From NCBI GenBank assembly GCA_016839165.1, contig CP069300.1, forward strand, positions 1,302,001 to 1,366,000: a DNA stretch of 64,000 bases. The letters are read 5' to 3'. How positions within the stretch are numbered: position 1 is the stretch's first letter; every line of letters starts with the position of its first letter. The stretch is from Bradyrhizobium sp. PSBB068. Its GTDB lineage: Bacteria; Pseudomonadota; Alphaproteobacteria; Rhizobiales; Xanthobacteraceae. A program made the position numbers and the translations under genes. Positions 43,167-52,102 of this stretch are shown here, piece after piece. A model generated the notes under the pieces. It was given only the letters and a program-made list of their open reading frames with translations, was not told where the DNA came from and did no database searches.

Positions 43167-46100
43167 CTACGCCACGTTCTGGTCGAGGATGTCGACCGCG
43201 CCCTGCAGGTCGACCGAGACCAGCTGCGAGACGCCGCGTTCGGCCATGGTGACGCCGAACAGCCGGTTCATCCGCGCCATGGTGATCGGATTGTGCGTGA
43301 TGATGATGAAGCGCGTGTCGGTCGAACCGGTCATTTCGTGCAGCAGGCTGCAGAACCGTTCGACGTTGTGGTCGTCGAGCGGCGCGTCGACTTCGTCCAG
43401 CACGCAGATCGGCGACGGGTTGGTGAGGAACACCGCGAAGATCAGCGAGAGCGCGGTCAGCGCCTGCTCGCCGCCCGACAGCAGCGACAGCGTCTGCGGC
43501 TTCTTGCCAGGTGGCTTGGCGATGATCTCGAGGCCGGCTTCCAGAGGATCGTCGCTTTCGATCAGGTGCAGCGCCGCTTCGCCGCCGCCGAACAGCTCGG
43601 TGAACAGCCGCTTGAAGTGGTTGTTGACGGTCTCGAACGAGGTCAGCAGACGCTCGCGCGCTTCGCGGTTGAGGCTCTGGATGCCCTGGCGCAGCCGCTT
43701 GATCGCCTCGACCAGGTCGTCGCGCTCGGTGGTCAGCGCGGTGTGCTGGGTCTCGACTTCCTTCAGCTCTTCCTCGGCGCGCAGGTTGACGGCGCCGAGC
43801 CGCTCGCGGTCGCGCCGCAGCTTCTCGAGTTCTTCCTCGACCTGCGTGACCGGCGGCAGCTCCGCGCCGGGCTCGATCTCGGCCATGCCGACCACCGCGC
43901 TGGGCTCGACCTCGAGCATGTCGTGGATCTCGCGCTCGATGTCGGCGAGGCGGCGGCGGGTGCCTTCCATGCGCTCTTCGGCGCGGGCGGTGGCTTCGCG
44001 GGACGACGACAGCGCTTCGAGCGTGGCCTTGGCGACGCGATCGGTTTCCGCCATCGCGGCTTCGGCGGTTGCGAGCGCGTCGGCGGCGATGCGGCGATCG
44101 CCCTCGGCGTGCTCGATCTCGGTGATCAGCGCGCTGCGCTTCTCGGCGAACACTTCGGGCGCATTGGCAAGTTCTTCACGCTCGGCCGACACTTCGGCGA
44201 TGCGGGCCTCGACGGTCTCAACCTGCGAGGCGGCGCTGGTCTTGCGGGTCTGCCACTCATTGCGCTCGGCGACGATCGCCTGCACGCGGCGGTCGGCGAG
44301 TTCGGCTTCGCGGGCGAGCGCCTGCGCCTCGGCGCGGACCTGCGCCGCGGCCCGGCGCTGGTTGTCGATCTCCGCGCGAACCGCGGCGAGCTGGGCTTCG
44401 GTCTCGACACCCGGCGGCAATTCGGCAAGCGCGGCAGCGGCGCTCTCATGGGCGGCTTCGGCCTCGGCGCGGTCGGCGGCGACACGGCTGTGCGCCTCGG
44501 TCAGCGCCGATTTGCGCGCGGCGTGGCGGTTGATCTCGCGCTCGGTCGCGGCATGGCGCTCGCGCGCGGCATCGGTCTCGCGGCGGGCGGCACGCACGGC
44601 TTCGCGCGAGGCACCCTCGGCGGCGGACGCCGAGCGCAGCTCTTCTTCGGCGGTCTCCAGCGCCTCGCGCTTGGCGGCGGCATCGATACGGGCCTGTTCC
44701 AGCTCGTGCTCAATGTCGACCAGGCGGGCGCGTTCGGCGAGGCGGCGCGCAGCGCCGGTCGGCGCATGCGCGTCGGCGACAAAGCCGTCCCAGCGCCAGA
44801 CGTCGCCTTCGAGCGACACCAGCCGCTGGCCGGTCTTCAGCTGCGATACCAGCGCCGCGCCGCGTTCCTTGGCAACGACACCGATCTGGGCGAGACGGCG
44901 CGCCAGCTCCGGCGGTGCCTGGACGTGATCGGCCAGCCGCTCGACACCATCGGGCAGAGAAGGATCGCCCGCGGCCTCGCCGACATTGGTCCAGCGCATC
45001 GGCGCGGAGGAATCCACGGGGGCGTCGAGGTCGTCGCCGAGCACGGCGCCGATCGCCTTCTCATAGCCCTTGGCGACCGTGATGCCGTCGATGATCGGCG
45101 GCCACAGGTTCTTGGTTTCGCTGGTGACGAGCTTGGAGATGGTGCGGGCTTCGGTCTCGAGCCGCTGCACGCGCTTCTCCGCCTCGGCGAGCGGATTGCG
45201 GGAGGCTTCCAGCGTCTGCCGTGCGGCGGCGTGGTGGGCCTCGCTGGATTGCACGGCGGCCTCGGATTCGGCGAGCGCCTGCTGCGCCATCTCCATGGCG
45301 GCGGCGAGCGCGTCGATGTCGCCGAGATTACCGGTCTCCTGCGCGAGCTTGGCTTCCTCGGCCTGGACGTTGGCGATCTCCTGATCGAGCCGCGCCAGCC
45401 GGTCGCGATGCGTGCGCACGCCGGCTTCGAGCTGGTTGCGCTTGGCAGTGAGATCGGCGAGCTGCGTGGTCAGCTCGGAGAACTGGCGCTCGGTCGCGGC
45501 CAGGATCTCCTCGGCCTCGGCCACGCGCTCGTCGACGCCGGAGCGCTTCTCGACCCGCGACTTGATCTCTTCCTTCAGCTCGGCGTCTTCGGTGTCGAGC
45601 CGCTGCAGCGCGATGTCGGCATCCGAGGTCTGCTGCTGCTCGCGCGCGATGTCCTGGGCGAACTGGGTGAGGCGGCGGTCGAGCTCGCCGACGCGCTCCT
45701 TGGCGCGCTGCTCCTCGCGGTCGAGCATCTCGCGCGCATTGGTCAGGCGCTGCAGGCCGGCGGCGGCGCGCGCCTCGGCATCGCGCAGCGCCGGCAGTTC
45801 GGTGGCGCGGATCGCCTGGATGCGCGCGGCTTCCGCCTGATGCTGGGTGCGCTCCGCCATCTCGCGCACGGCGAGATCATGGGTCCGCGCGGCGTCGTTG
45901 ACGTCGGCATTGGCCCCGATCCAGCGCAGGTGGAACAGCATGGCTTCGGACTTGCGCACCTTGGCCGCGACCTCGCGGTAGCGGATCGCCTGGCGCGCCT
46001 GCTTCTTCAGGCCTTCCATCTGGCCGGTGAGCTGGCCGATCACGTCCTCGACGCGGGTGAGGTTGGTTTCGGCCGCCTTCAGCCGCAGTTCCGCCTCGTG

Positions 46101-46631
46101 ACGGCGGGCGTGCAGGCCGGCGACGCCGGCGGCGTCTTCCAGCACGCGGCGCCGCTGCTCCGGCTTGGCCTGGATGATCTCGCCGATCTTGCCCTGGTGG
46201 ACGAGGGCCGGCGAACGCGCGCCGGTGGCGGCGTCGGCGAACAGGATCTGCACGTCGCGGGCGCGCACGTCGCGGCCGTTGATGCGGTAGACCGAGCCGG
46301 CTTCGCGCTCGATGCGGCGGGAGATTTCAAGCAACTGGCTGTCGTTGACGGCGGCCGGTGCCGAGCGATCGGAATTGTCGATCGTCATCACGACTTCGGC
46401 GTGGTTGCGCGCCGGACGGTTGCCGGAACCGGCGAAGATCACCGCATCCATGTCGGCGGCGCGCAGCGACTTGTGCGACGTCTCGCCCATCGCCCAGCGC
46501 AGCGCTTCGACGAGATTGGATTTGCCGCAGCCATTCGGTCCGACGACGCCGGTCAGGCCCGGCTCGATCATGAAATCGGTGGGTTCAACGAACGACTTGA
46601 AACCGTGCAGGCGGAGGCGCGTGAGCTTCAT
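43167..46631 (-). CDS. smc: Chromosome segregation protein SMC
   Basis: 1154 aa. The N-terminal head has Walker A GVVGPNGCGKSNLVEALRW; the C-terminal head has the signature LSGGEQALTALSLIFA and Walker B PICVLDEVDAPLDD. Long coiled coils (rich in Ala/Glu/Arg) flank a hinge around residues 500-660. I chose ATG 46631 (MKLTRLRLHGFKSFVEP), the usual SMC start, over an ATG two codons earlier. It compacts and separates sister chromosomes. The downstream order dsbA-dciA-mutY is that of many Rhizobiales. No scpAB gene is in the window. Confidence 0.97.
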   Translation of the reverse strand: MKLTRLRLHGFKSFVEPTDFMIEPGLTGVVGPNGCGKSNLVEALRWAMGETSHKSLRAADMDAVIFAGSGNRPARNHAEVVMTIDNSDRSAPAAVNDSQLLEISRRIEREAGSVYRINGRDVRARDVQILFADAATGARSPALVHQGKIGEIIQAKPEQRRRVLEDAAGVAGLHARRHEAELRLKAAETNLTRVEDVIGQLTGQMEGLKKQARQAIRYREVAAKVRKSEAMLFHLRWIGANADVNDAARTHDLAVREMAERTQHQAEAARIQAIRATELPALRDAEARAAAGLQRLTNAREMLDREEQRAKERVGELDRRLTQFAQDIAREQQQTSDADIALQRLDTEDAELKEEIKSRVEKRSGVDERVAEAEEILAATERQFSELTTQLADLTAKRNQLEAGVRTHRDRLARLDQEIANVQAEEAKLAQETGNLGDIDALAAAMEMAQQALAESEAAVQSSEAHHAAARQTLEASRNPLAEAEKRVQRLETEARTISKLVTSETKNLWPPIIDGITVAKGYEKAIGAVLGDDLDAPVDSSAPMRWTNVGEAAGDPSLPDGVERLADHVQAPPELARRLAQIGVVAKERGAALVSQLKTGQRLVSLEGDVWRWDGFVADAHAPTGAARRLAERARLVDIEHELEQARIDAAAKREALETAEEELRSASAAEGASREAVRAARRETDAARERHAATEREINRHAARKSALTEAHSRVAADRAEAEAAHESAAAALAELPPGVETEAQLAAVRAEIDNQRRAAAQVRAEAQALAREAELADRRVQAIVAERNEWQTRKTSAASQVETVEARIAEVSAEREELANAPEVFAEKRSALITEIEHAEGDRRIAADALATAEAAMAETDRVAKATLEALSSSREATARAEERMEGTRRRLADIEREIHDMLEVEPSAVVGMAEIEPGAELPPVTQVEEELEKLRRDRERLGAVNLRAEEELKEVETQHTALTTERDDLVEAIKRLRQGIQSLNREARERLLTSFETVNNHFKRLFTELFGGGEAALHLIESDDPLEAGLEIIAKPPGKKPQTLSLLSGGEQALTALSLIFAVFLTNPSPICVLDEVDAPLDDHNVERFCSLLHEMTGSTDTRFIIITHNPITMARMNRLFGVTMAERGVSQLVSVDLQGAVDILDQNVA

Positions 46632-46975
46632 GTACACAAATCTCGTTTGGCCGGGCGCGAATCTCCCTGCCGTGACAATACCATGGATGGCAATGTCGGT
46701 GTCTGGGGTGAATAGCTGCGTGCAGCTCTCATGAGCGGCGACAATGGCGATGCCTGCGCGTCAGGGCAACCGCTTGACCCAGCTTTTCCCAAGGGATTTG
46801 CGAGGGATTTGCAGGGGTTTTATGAACTCTGCATGCCCTCGGAGATTCGCATCGGGCGAATCAGGTTTTCAACAACGAAATAATGCGATCGCCGCATGTG
46901 GGGATCGCAAGTCATCCACAATTATCGTGCCCGACTCAAATCGGGCACGATGGTGTCAGGCTCGATAGGGCGCAA
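46632..46975. other. smc-dsbA intergenic region with terminator
   Basis: About 340 bases. 46924-46951 is a perfect 11-bp hairpin (ATCGTGCCCGA / TCGGGCACGAT, loop CTCAAA) about 25 bases after the dsbA stop in the leftward direction, so it most likely terminates dsbA. The remainder, including the AT-richer stretch near 46800-46910, should hold the smc promoter. No gene was seen. Confidence 0.7.
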
Positions 46976-47632
46976 TCAGCTCTTCAGCAGCGGATCGATA
47001 TGCTTGCTGAATTCCTCGAACGAGGTCTCGCCCTTCAGCATCTCGCCGTTGATGAAGAAGGTCGGCGTCGAGTTCACCTTCAGCACGTCGTTGGCGTATT
47101 TCTGGTCGGCGGCGATCTTGTCGAGCAGCTTCTGATCCTTCAGGCAGTCCTCGACCTGCTGCTGGCTGAGACCAGCCTGCTTGCCGATCCGCGTCAGCGT
47201 CTCGGTGGTGTTCTTCACCACCCAGTCGTTCTGCTGGCGGAACAAGAGGTCGATCACGGCGAAGAATTTCGGCGCGTCGTCTTTGGCGATGCAGCGCGCC
47301 AGCATCGAGCCCGCGGCGGCCTTGATGTCGAGCGGGAATTCGCGGAACACGTAACGCACCTTGCCGGAGTCGACGTAGGTCGACTTGATCTTCGGGAACA
47401 CGGTCTCGTTGAAATTGGCGCAGTGCGGGCAGGTCATCGAGGCGTATTCGACGATCGTCACCTTGGCGTCCTGCGGGCCGAGGCCCATGTCCGGCAGCGA
47501 CTGCGGCTTGGCGACTTCGGCGGCGGTCTGCGCGAATGCATCGGTGATCAGGCGCAGCGGCGACAGGCCGGCGAGGGCGGCAAGGCCGGTCAGCGAGAGA
47601 GCGGTGGTGAAGGCGCGGCGCGTGATGATCAA
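46976..47632 (-). CDS. DsbA-family thiol-disulfide oxidoreductase
   Basis: About 218 aa. I prefer the TTG start at 47632 (M-I-I-T-R-R-A-F-T-T-A), as GGGAG lies 8 bases before it; a GTG at 47659 is the alternative. A twin-arginine leader (TRRAFTTALSLTGLAAL) ends near AFA/Q. The thioredoxin fold has the active site TCPHC, a long helical insertion and the cis-Pro loop in STPTFFING. It is therefore a periplasmic DsbA/DsbG-like protein, possibly acting on exported metallo-proteins. It lies between smc and dciA. Confidence 0.9.
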   Translation of the reverse strand: MIITRRAFTTALSLTGLAALAGLSPLRLITDAFAQTAAEVAKPQSLPDMGLGPQDAKVTIVEYASMTCPHCANFNETVFPKIKSTYVDSGKVRYVFREFPLDIKAAAGSMLARCIAKDDAPKFFAVIDLLFRQQNDWVVKNTTETLTRIGKQAGLSQQQVEDCLKDQKLLDKIAADQKYANDVLKVNSTPTFFINGEMLKGETSFEEFSKHIDPLLKS

Positions 47633-47755
47633 GGTCAGCTCCCGGATTGGCGCATTCACGCCACAATGAAGGGGGTCCCAAAAAAGAAGCCTTCGCTAGC
47701 TTGAAACGGCCATTGTGGCAATGCCGGGGACTCGCGGCAAAGCCATCGAAAAGCG

Positions 47756-48235
47756 TCAATTTCGCTTGATCGAGGCGCCCAACCGGGCCAGCGCCGCGCG
47801 CAGGTCGTCGTCCTCGACGGCGGCAAGATCGGCCGCCTCCCGAGCCACGGATTTAGCGTCGGGCGGGCGCGGCCGCGCCGGGCGGCTGCGGCGCGACAGC
47901 GGGGCCTGCCGGATCGTCAGGCGGCCGACCGCGTGCCAGCCGAAGAAGCGGTTCACCCGTTCCAGAATGACATCGGAGGAATGCTGGATCTCCAGCGCCA
48001 TCGGTCCCTCGACCCGCAGCACCAGCGTTGCCGGCTCCTGCGGCTGCCCCTCCACCGGCCGCGGCCACTGCATCTTCATCGGCTCGCAAAAGGTGGCGAT
48101 CCGCTCGCCCGCGATCTCGGTCCAGCGCAGCACCAGTTCGCGCGCGGCAAAGCCCTGCTTTGCGTACGCATCGGTGAAGACGTCGCTGAGCAGGATCGAC
48201 AGGGGCTTTGCGCTGATCGGGCCGGGTTTGGACAT
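47756..48235 (-). CDS. DciA-like (DUF721) protein
   Basis: 159 aa from the ATG at 48235. The N-terminal KH-like fold shows the DUF721/DciA text (WTEIAGERIATFCEPMKM, LVLRVEGPMALEIQHSSDVI, ERVNRFFGWHAVGRLTIRQ). DciA loads the replicative helicase DnaB where DnaC is absent. A basic, Pro/Arg-rich segment follows (SRRSRPARPRPPDA). The start and length suit alphaproteobacterial members. It sits between dsbA and a higBA pair; mutY lies beyond on the other strand. Confidence 0.85.
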   Translation of the reverse strand: MSKPGPISAKPLSILLSDVFTDAYAKQGFAARELVLRWTEIAGERIATFCEPMKMQWPRPVEGQPQEPATLVLRVEGPMALEIQHSSDVILERVNRFFGWHAVGRLTIRQAPLSRRSRPARPRPPDAKSVAREAADLAAVEDDDLRAALARLGASIKRN

Positions 48236-48267
48236 GGGACGGGTTATAGCACGATGCCCGGCCGCCA

Positions 48268-48591
48268 TCAGGCCGCCGCACGTGGACGGATGGCCTTGAG
48301 ATCCCGGTCGATCTCGCGGCGCCGTTGCATCAGGTCATAGTCCATCTGCAGCCCAAGGAAAAACCCCTCCGATAGGCCAAAATAGCGTGCCAGCCGCAGG
48401 TCGGTATCGGCGGTGATGTCGCGCTTGCCCAGCACAATCTCATTGATGCGGCGCGGGGCCACATGAACGGCGCGCGCCAGCCCATTCTGACTGAGGCCCA
48501 TCGGCTTGAGGAACTCCTCAAGCAGGATTTCGCCGGGATGGGGGTTGTGGAGCAATCCGCCCTTAGTCGTGGTAGTCGACGATTTCGACAT
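48268..48591 (-). CDS. higA: HigA-type antitoxin (XRE)
   Basis: 107 aa from the ATG at 48591, inside the end of higB. The HTH is [20 protein letters not shown] with [33 protein letters not shown], the standard HigA/VapI layout. As the second gene of a toxin-first pair it should bind HigB and repress the pair's promoter. The protein is intact although the toxin gene is frameshifted, so it may persist for its regulatory role alone. The operator candidate is the palindrome at 48844-48886. Confidence 0.9.
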   Translation of the reverse strand: MSKSSTTTTKGGLLHNPHPGEILLEEFLKPMGLSQNGLARAVHVAPRRINEIVLGKRDITADTDLRLARYFGLSEGFFLGLQMDYDLMQRRREIDRDLKAIRPRAAA

Positions 48592-48848
48592 GTGCCGGTC
48601 CTCCCTCATCCCATACAAAGCAGATACGCCATTGATCGTTGATCCGAATCGAGTGCTGACCCAGCCGGTCCGCCCTCAGTGCTTCGAGGCGGTTACCGGG
48701 TGGCACGCGCAGGTCGCTCAAAGCGCGGGCTTGATTCAGAAGGCGGAGTTTCCTGAGCGCAACGTTCTGGATATCTGGCGGCAAATCTCTTGCTGCGCCG
48801 GCCCGACCAGATCAATGCTGTCTCGGGATCGGCGAAACCCTGGATCAT
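48563..48848 (-). pseudogene. higB: HigB toxin with +1 frameshift
   Basis: Read from ATG 48848 the frame gives [21 protein letters not shown], the usual HigB opening. It then goes wrong after AGATTT. Deleting one T from that run joins it to [17 protein letters not shown] and on through [20 protein letters not shown] to VEIVDYHD. That gives 94 residues, the normal HigB length, with the RelE-fold core and RNase-active-site region present. So the toxin is complete except for one extra T near 48785. It could be a true mutation, a sequencing slip, or rescued by slippage. Confidence 0.85.
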
Positions 48849-48886
48849 TGCGCACTATAACGCGTCGCGTCATAGTGCGCAATGAT
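48844..48886. promoter_or_regulatory. 43-bp near-perfect palindrome at higBA/mutY junction
   Basis: ATCATTGCGCACTAT (48844-48858) and ATAGTGCGCAATGAT (48872-48886) are perfect 15-bp arms. The centre is ACGCG-T-CGCGT, flanked by a single A/C mismatch, so the whole 43 bases are one palindrome. It covers the higB start codon and lies 37 bases upstream of the chosen mutY start. It is a candidate operator for HigA. Confidence 0.75.
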
Positions 48887-48922
48887 TAGCCGGTGGCCGG
48901 GCCTGAACCCAGAGGAAGAAGC

Positions 48923-50014
48923 GTGTCCCCGTCACGAGCGACCAAGCAAAGACCGCAACAGGATGCGCCTGACCGCCCGGCACGGCTGCTCGCCTGGTAT
49001 GACCGGCATCGCCGAACCCTGCCGTGGCGCGCGAAGGCCGGGGAGCGGTCTGATCCGTACCGGGTGTGGCTGTCCGAGATCATGCTGCAGCAGACCACGG
49101 TGCGGGCGGTCGGACCTTACTTCGAGAAATTCGTGGCGCGCTGGCCTGACGTCACCGCACTCGGCCGCGCCGCGCTCGACGACGTCCTGAGGATGTGGGC
49201 CGGGCTCGGCTATTATTCGCGGGCGCGCAACCTGCACGCCTGCGCGGTCGCGGTGATGGGCGATCATGGCGGGGCATTTCCGGACACCGAGGAGGGCCTG
49301 CGTGCGCTGCCCGGGATCGGGCCCTACACTGCCGCGGCGATCGCCGCGATCGCGTTCGACCGGCGCACCATGCCGGTCGACGGCAATATCGAGCGCGTGG
49401 TCACCCGGCTCTACGCCATCGAGGAGGCGCTGCCGCAGGCCAAGCCGCTGATCAAGGAGATGGCCACGACGTTGCTCGGGCCGTCGCGCGCCGGCGACAG
49501 TGCGCAGGCGCTGATGGATCTGGGCGCCACCATCTGCACGCCGAAGAAGCCGGCTTGCGCATTGTGTCCGCTGAATGACGATTGCGCAGGCCGCATCCGC
49601 GGTGATCAGGAAACATTCCCGCGCAAGGCGCCGAAGAAAAGCGGCGCGCTGCGCCGCGGCGCCGCCTTCGTGGTGACGCGTGGCGGCGAGCTGCTGGTGC
49701 GCTCGCGCCCGGAAAAGGGTCTGCTCGGCGGCATGACCGAGGTGCCGGGCTCGCAATGGCTCGCCGGGCAGGAGGATGCCGCCGCGCTGGCGCAGGCGCC
49801 GGAACTCAAGGGCGTCACCCGCTGGCATCGCAAGGCTGGAATCGTCAGCCATGTGTTCACGCACTTCCCGCTCGAGCTCGTCGTCTACACCGCCAGCGTT
49901 ACGTCGCGGACCCGCGCGCCGGAGGGCATGCGCTGGGTGCCGGTGGCGACGCTCGACGGCGAGGCATTTCCGAACGTGATGCGTAAGGTCATCGCGCACG
50001 GGCTCGACCTCTAG
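48923..50014 (+). CDS. mutY: A/G-specific adenine glycosylase
   Basis: 363 aa from GTG at 48923, which has GAGGAAGA before it; the GTG at 48893 is in frame but lacks a ribosome site. Catalytic Glu lies in SEIMLQQT, the HhH-GPD in LPGIGPYTAAAIAAIAF with catalytic Asp in PVDGN, and the [4Fe-4S] loop is CTPKKPACALCPLNDDC (C-x7-C-x2-C-x5-C). A C-terminal NUDIX-like domain for 8-oxoG recognition ends the protein. It removes adenine opposite 8-oxoguanine. It is divergent from higBA. Confidence 0.95.
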   Translation: MSPSRATKQRPQQDAPDRPARLLAWYDRHRRTLPWRAKAGERSDPYRVWLSEIMLQQTTVRAVGPYFEKFVARWPDVTALGRAALDDVLRMWAGLGYYSRARNLHACAVAVMGDHGGAFPDTEEGLRALPGIGPYTAAAIAAIAFDRRTMPVDGNIERVVTRLYAIEEALPQAKPLIKEMATTLLGPSRAGDSAQALMDLGATICTPKKPACALCPLNDDCAGRIRGDQETFPRKAPKKSGALRRGAAFVVTRGGELLVRSRPEKGLLGGMTEVPGSQWLAGQEDAAALAQAPELKGVTRWHRKAGIVSHVFTHFPLELVVYTASVTSRTRAPEGMRWVPVATLDGEAFPNVMRKVIAHGLDL

Positions 50015-50085
50015 AAGATGACGGCCTGCTGACACCATGCTGGCAGCAGCGCCCGGCTATCACCTCCGTCACAACGGAGGTCGCC

Positions 50086-50505
50086 ATGATCGCAACTGCG
50101 CTCGATAAAATTCCGATGCCGCCGGTCGCAAAACTGCTCGGCTGGCGCCTGGCCGACGCACGTCCGCAGGACGGCTGGATCAGGATGACCTTCGACGGCA
50201 AGCAGGATTTCTGCAATCCGGCCGGCTTTATCCAGGGCGGCATGCTCAGCGCGATGCTCGACGACACCATGGGGCCGGCGGTGTTCGTGATGACCGAGGG
50301 CAGGCTCTTCACCACGACGATCACGATGACCGTGAATTTCCTGGCGCCGGCGAAGCCCGGGTTGGTCACCGGCGAGGCGACGGTGACTCAGCTCGGCAAG
50401 ACCATCGCCTTCGTCGAAGGCCGGCTGACCTCGGCCGACGGCGCATTGCTCGCGACGGCGAGCAGCAGCATCCGCCTGGTGGAGGCGGTGCGGGCGCTGC
50501 GGTGA
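50086..50505 (+). CDS. PaaI-type hotdog-fold thioesterase
   Basis: 139 aa. The hotdog motif NPAGFIQGGMLSAMLDDTMG carries the catalytic-site G-G-x-x-x-x-x-x-D-x-x-x-G pattern of PaaI/YdiI thioesterases, and LFTTTITMTVNFLAPA is the central strand. It probably hydrolyses an acyl-CoA in the cytosol; the substrate is not known. The ATG at 50086 follows GGAGG. It runs in the same direction as mutY, 71 bases downstream. Confidence 0.9.
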   Translation: MIATALDKIPMPPVAKLLGWRLADARPQDGWIRMTFDGKQDFCNPAGFIQGGMLSAMLDDTMGPAVFVMTEGRLFTTTITMTVNFLAPAKPGLVTGEATVTQLGKTIAFVEGRLTSADGALLATASSSIRLVEAVRALR

Positions 50506-50552
50506 CGCCGCGTGCGCAACAAGCAGTCCGTCGCCCCTGAAGCGGTTCATCC

Positions 50553-50637
50553 GTCATTGCGAGGAGCGATAGCGACGAAGCAATCCATGCCTCCGCGAAT
50601 GCCGCGCGATAGATTGCTTCGCTTCGCTCGCAATGAC
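50553..50637. repeat. Palindromic repeat, GTCATTGCGAG family
   Basis: GTCATTGCGAG...GAAGCAATCCATG on the left and ATAGATTGCTTCGC...TCGCAATGAC on the right. Only this copy was seen in the window; it lies between the thioesterase and the convergent monooxygenase. Confidence 0.8.
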
Positions 50638-50662
50638 GGGGATCCGGCCTTGTTAGCCCAAA

Positions 50663-51928
50663 TCAGCCCGGTCGCTGAACGATTGGCGGCTTGGCGTTCA
50701 GCCCCTCGACCTGGAAGCCGGCGACGCGCTTGTAGTTGGCGGCGATGTCTTCCAGTTCCTGCTGCGACAGCACGTCGGTGACCACCTTGAAGCCGTCAGG
50801 CGCGCGCTCCTCGACCAGCTGCATCACCTGCTCGGGACCGTTGCGGCGGTTCAGCATCACGAGGTCTGATGTCGCGGGCCGCCGCTCGGCCTCATAAGCG
50901 GCAAGCGCGGCCTGCGTCGGGCCATGCGCCAGGATCTCGCGGGTCAGCGTGCGTGCATCCAGAATCGCCTGCGAGGCGCCGTTGGAGCCGATCGGGTACA
51001 TCGGATGCGCGGCGTCGCCCATCAGCGTGACGCGGCCGAAGGTCCATTGCGGGATCGGGTCGCGATCGACCAGCGGATATTCATAGGCGTGCGGACAGTT
51101 GCGGATCAGGCCGGGCACGTCGAGCCAGTCGAAATTCCAGTTCTCGAACCACGGCAGGAACTCGTCGAGTTTTGCTTTGCGGTTGTAGTCCTCGCGGCGC
51201 CACTGATAGGTCGGCGGCATGTGCCGCTCGGCGACCCAGTTGATATCGAACTTGCCGTCGGCGCCGGCCTCCTTCGAGATCGGATAGCAGACGAATTTCA
51301 GGGTCTCGTGCCCGGCCATGATCATGGTGCGGCCGGTGAGGAAGGAGTTCGCCCGGGTGATGCCGCGCCACAGGATGCGGCCGTTCCAGATCGGCGGCCC
51401 TTCCTGCGGATAGAGCTTCTCGCGCACCGCCGAATGGATGCCGTCGGCGGCGATCAGCACCGCGCCGTCATGGCTGCCCGCCGGCTTGCCGGTGGCGCGG
51501 TCGATGAAGTCGGCGCGGACGCCGTCTGCCGTTTCGGTCCAGCCGGTGAGGTGATGGCTGGTCAGGATGTTGGCGGCTCCCAGTCGCTCGGTCGCGGCAT
51601 CGAGCAGCAGCTGCTGCAGGCGGCCGCGATGGATCGAGAATTGCGGCCATTTATAGCCGGCCTCGAGCCCGCGCGGCTCGCTCCAGATCGGCTTGCCGTG
51701 CTTGGAGAAATAGGCGAGCTCGCTTGTGCGCACGGCGGTCGTATCGAGCACGTCGTGCAGGCCGAGCTCGATCAATTCGCGCACCGCATGCGGCAACACG
51801 TTGATGCCGACTCCGAGCGGCCTTAGCTCGGGCACGCTCTCGAACACGCGGCAGGGCACCCCGATCTGATGCAGGCTGAGCGCCAGCGTCAGCCCGCCAA
51901 TTCCGCCACCTGCAATGAGCACCGTCAT
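50663..51928 (-). CDS. Flavin-dependent monooxygenase (PhzS/salicylate-hydroxylase-like)
   Basis: 421 aa from the ATG at 51928. FAD-binding features are MTVLIAGGGIGGLTLALSL (GxGxxG), the internal DG motif (VLIAADGIHSAVRE) and GDAAHPMYPIGSNGASQAI, the second FAD/NADH region. The MYPIGSNGASQAI text is close to that of PhzS, the phenazine hydroxylase, rather than classical salicylate hydroxylase. It is probably a class-A aromatic hydroxylase. No phenazine or salicylate gene is adjacent. It is divergent from a GST gene. Confidence 0.88.
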   Translation of the reverse strand: MTVLIAGGGIGGLTLALSLHQIGVPCRVFESVPELRPLGVGINVLPHAVRELIELGLHDVLDTTAVRTSELAYFSKHGKPIWSEPRGLEAGYKWPQFSIHRGRLQQLLLDAATERLGAANILTSHHLTGWTETADGVRADFIDRATGKPAGSHDGAVLIAADGIHSAVREKLYPQEGPPIWNGRILWRGITRANSFLTGRTMIMAGHETLKFVCYPISKEAGADGKFDINWVAERHMPPTYQWRREDYNRKAKLDEFLPWFENWNFDWLDVPGLIRNCPHAYEYPLVDRDPIPQWTFGRVTLMGDAAHPMYPIGSNGASQAILDARTLTREILAHGPTQAALAAYEAERRPATSDLVMLNRRNGPEQVMQLVEERAPDGFKVVTDVLSQQELEDIAANYKRVAGFQVEGLNAKPPIVQRPG

Positions 51929-52102
51929 GAAAAGCCCTCTCGATTGGCCATGGTCATCGCACGGCGGCCCCGCCGCGGGCAAGGTCCGCGGCCCCCCACG
52001 GGGTGGACGGCAAGGGACGTCGTCGCTAACCTCGGCCGCATTCCATAAAAAGCCAAGGGCCGGGTTCGCAACGAGCCGACAAGGCCCGTAGAGGACATCG
52101 AC

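Noticed and set aside
43293..46715. A very long open frame on the + strand opposite smc
   Set aside because: High-GC antisense shadow: composition is Gly/Arg/Leu-rich with no domain text, and the smc protein on the other strand is unmistakable. The same holds for long frames opposite the DUF4159 gene (19069-21405) and the TonB receptor (13841-15907).
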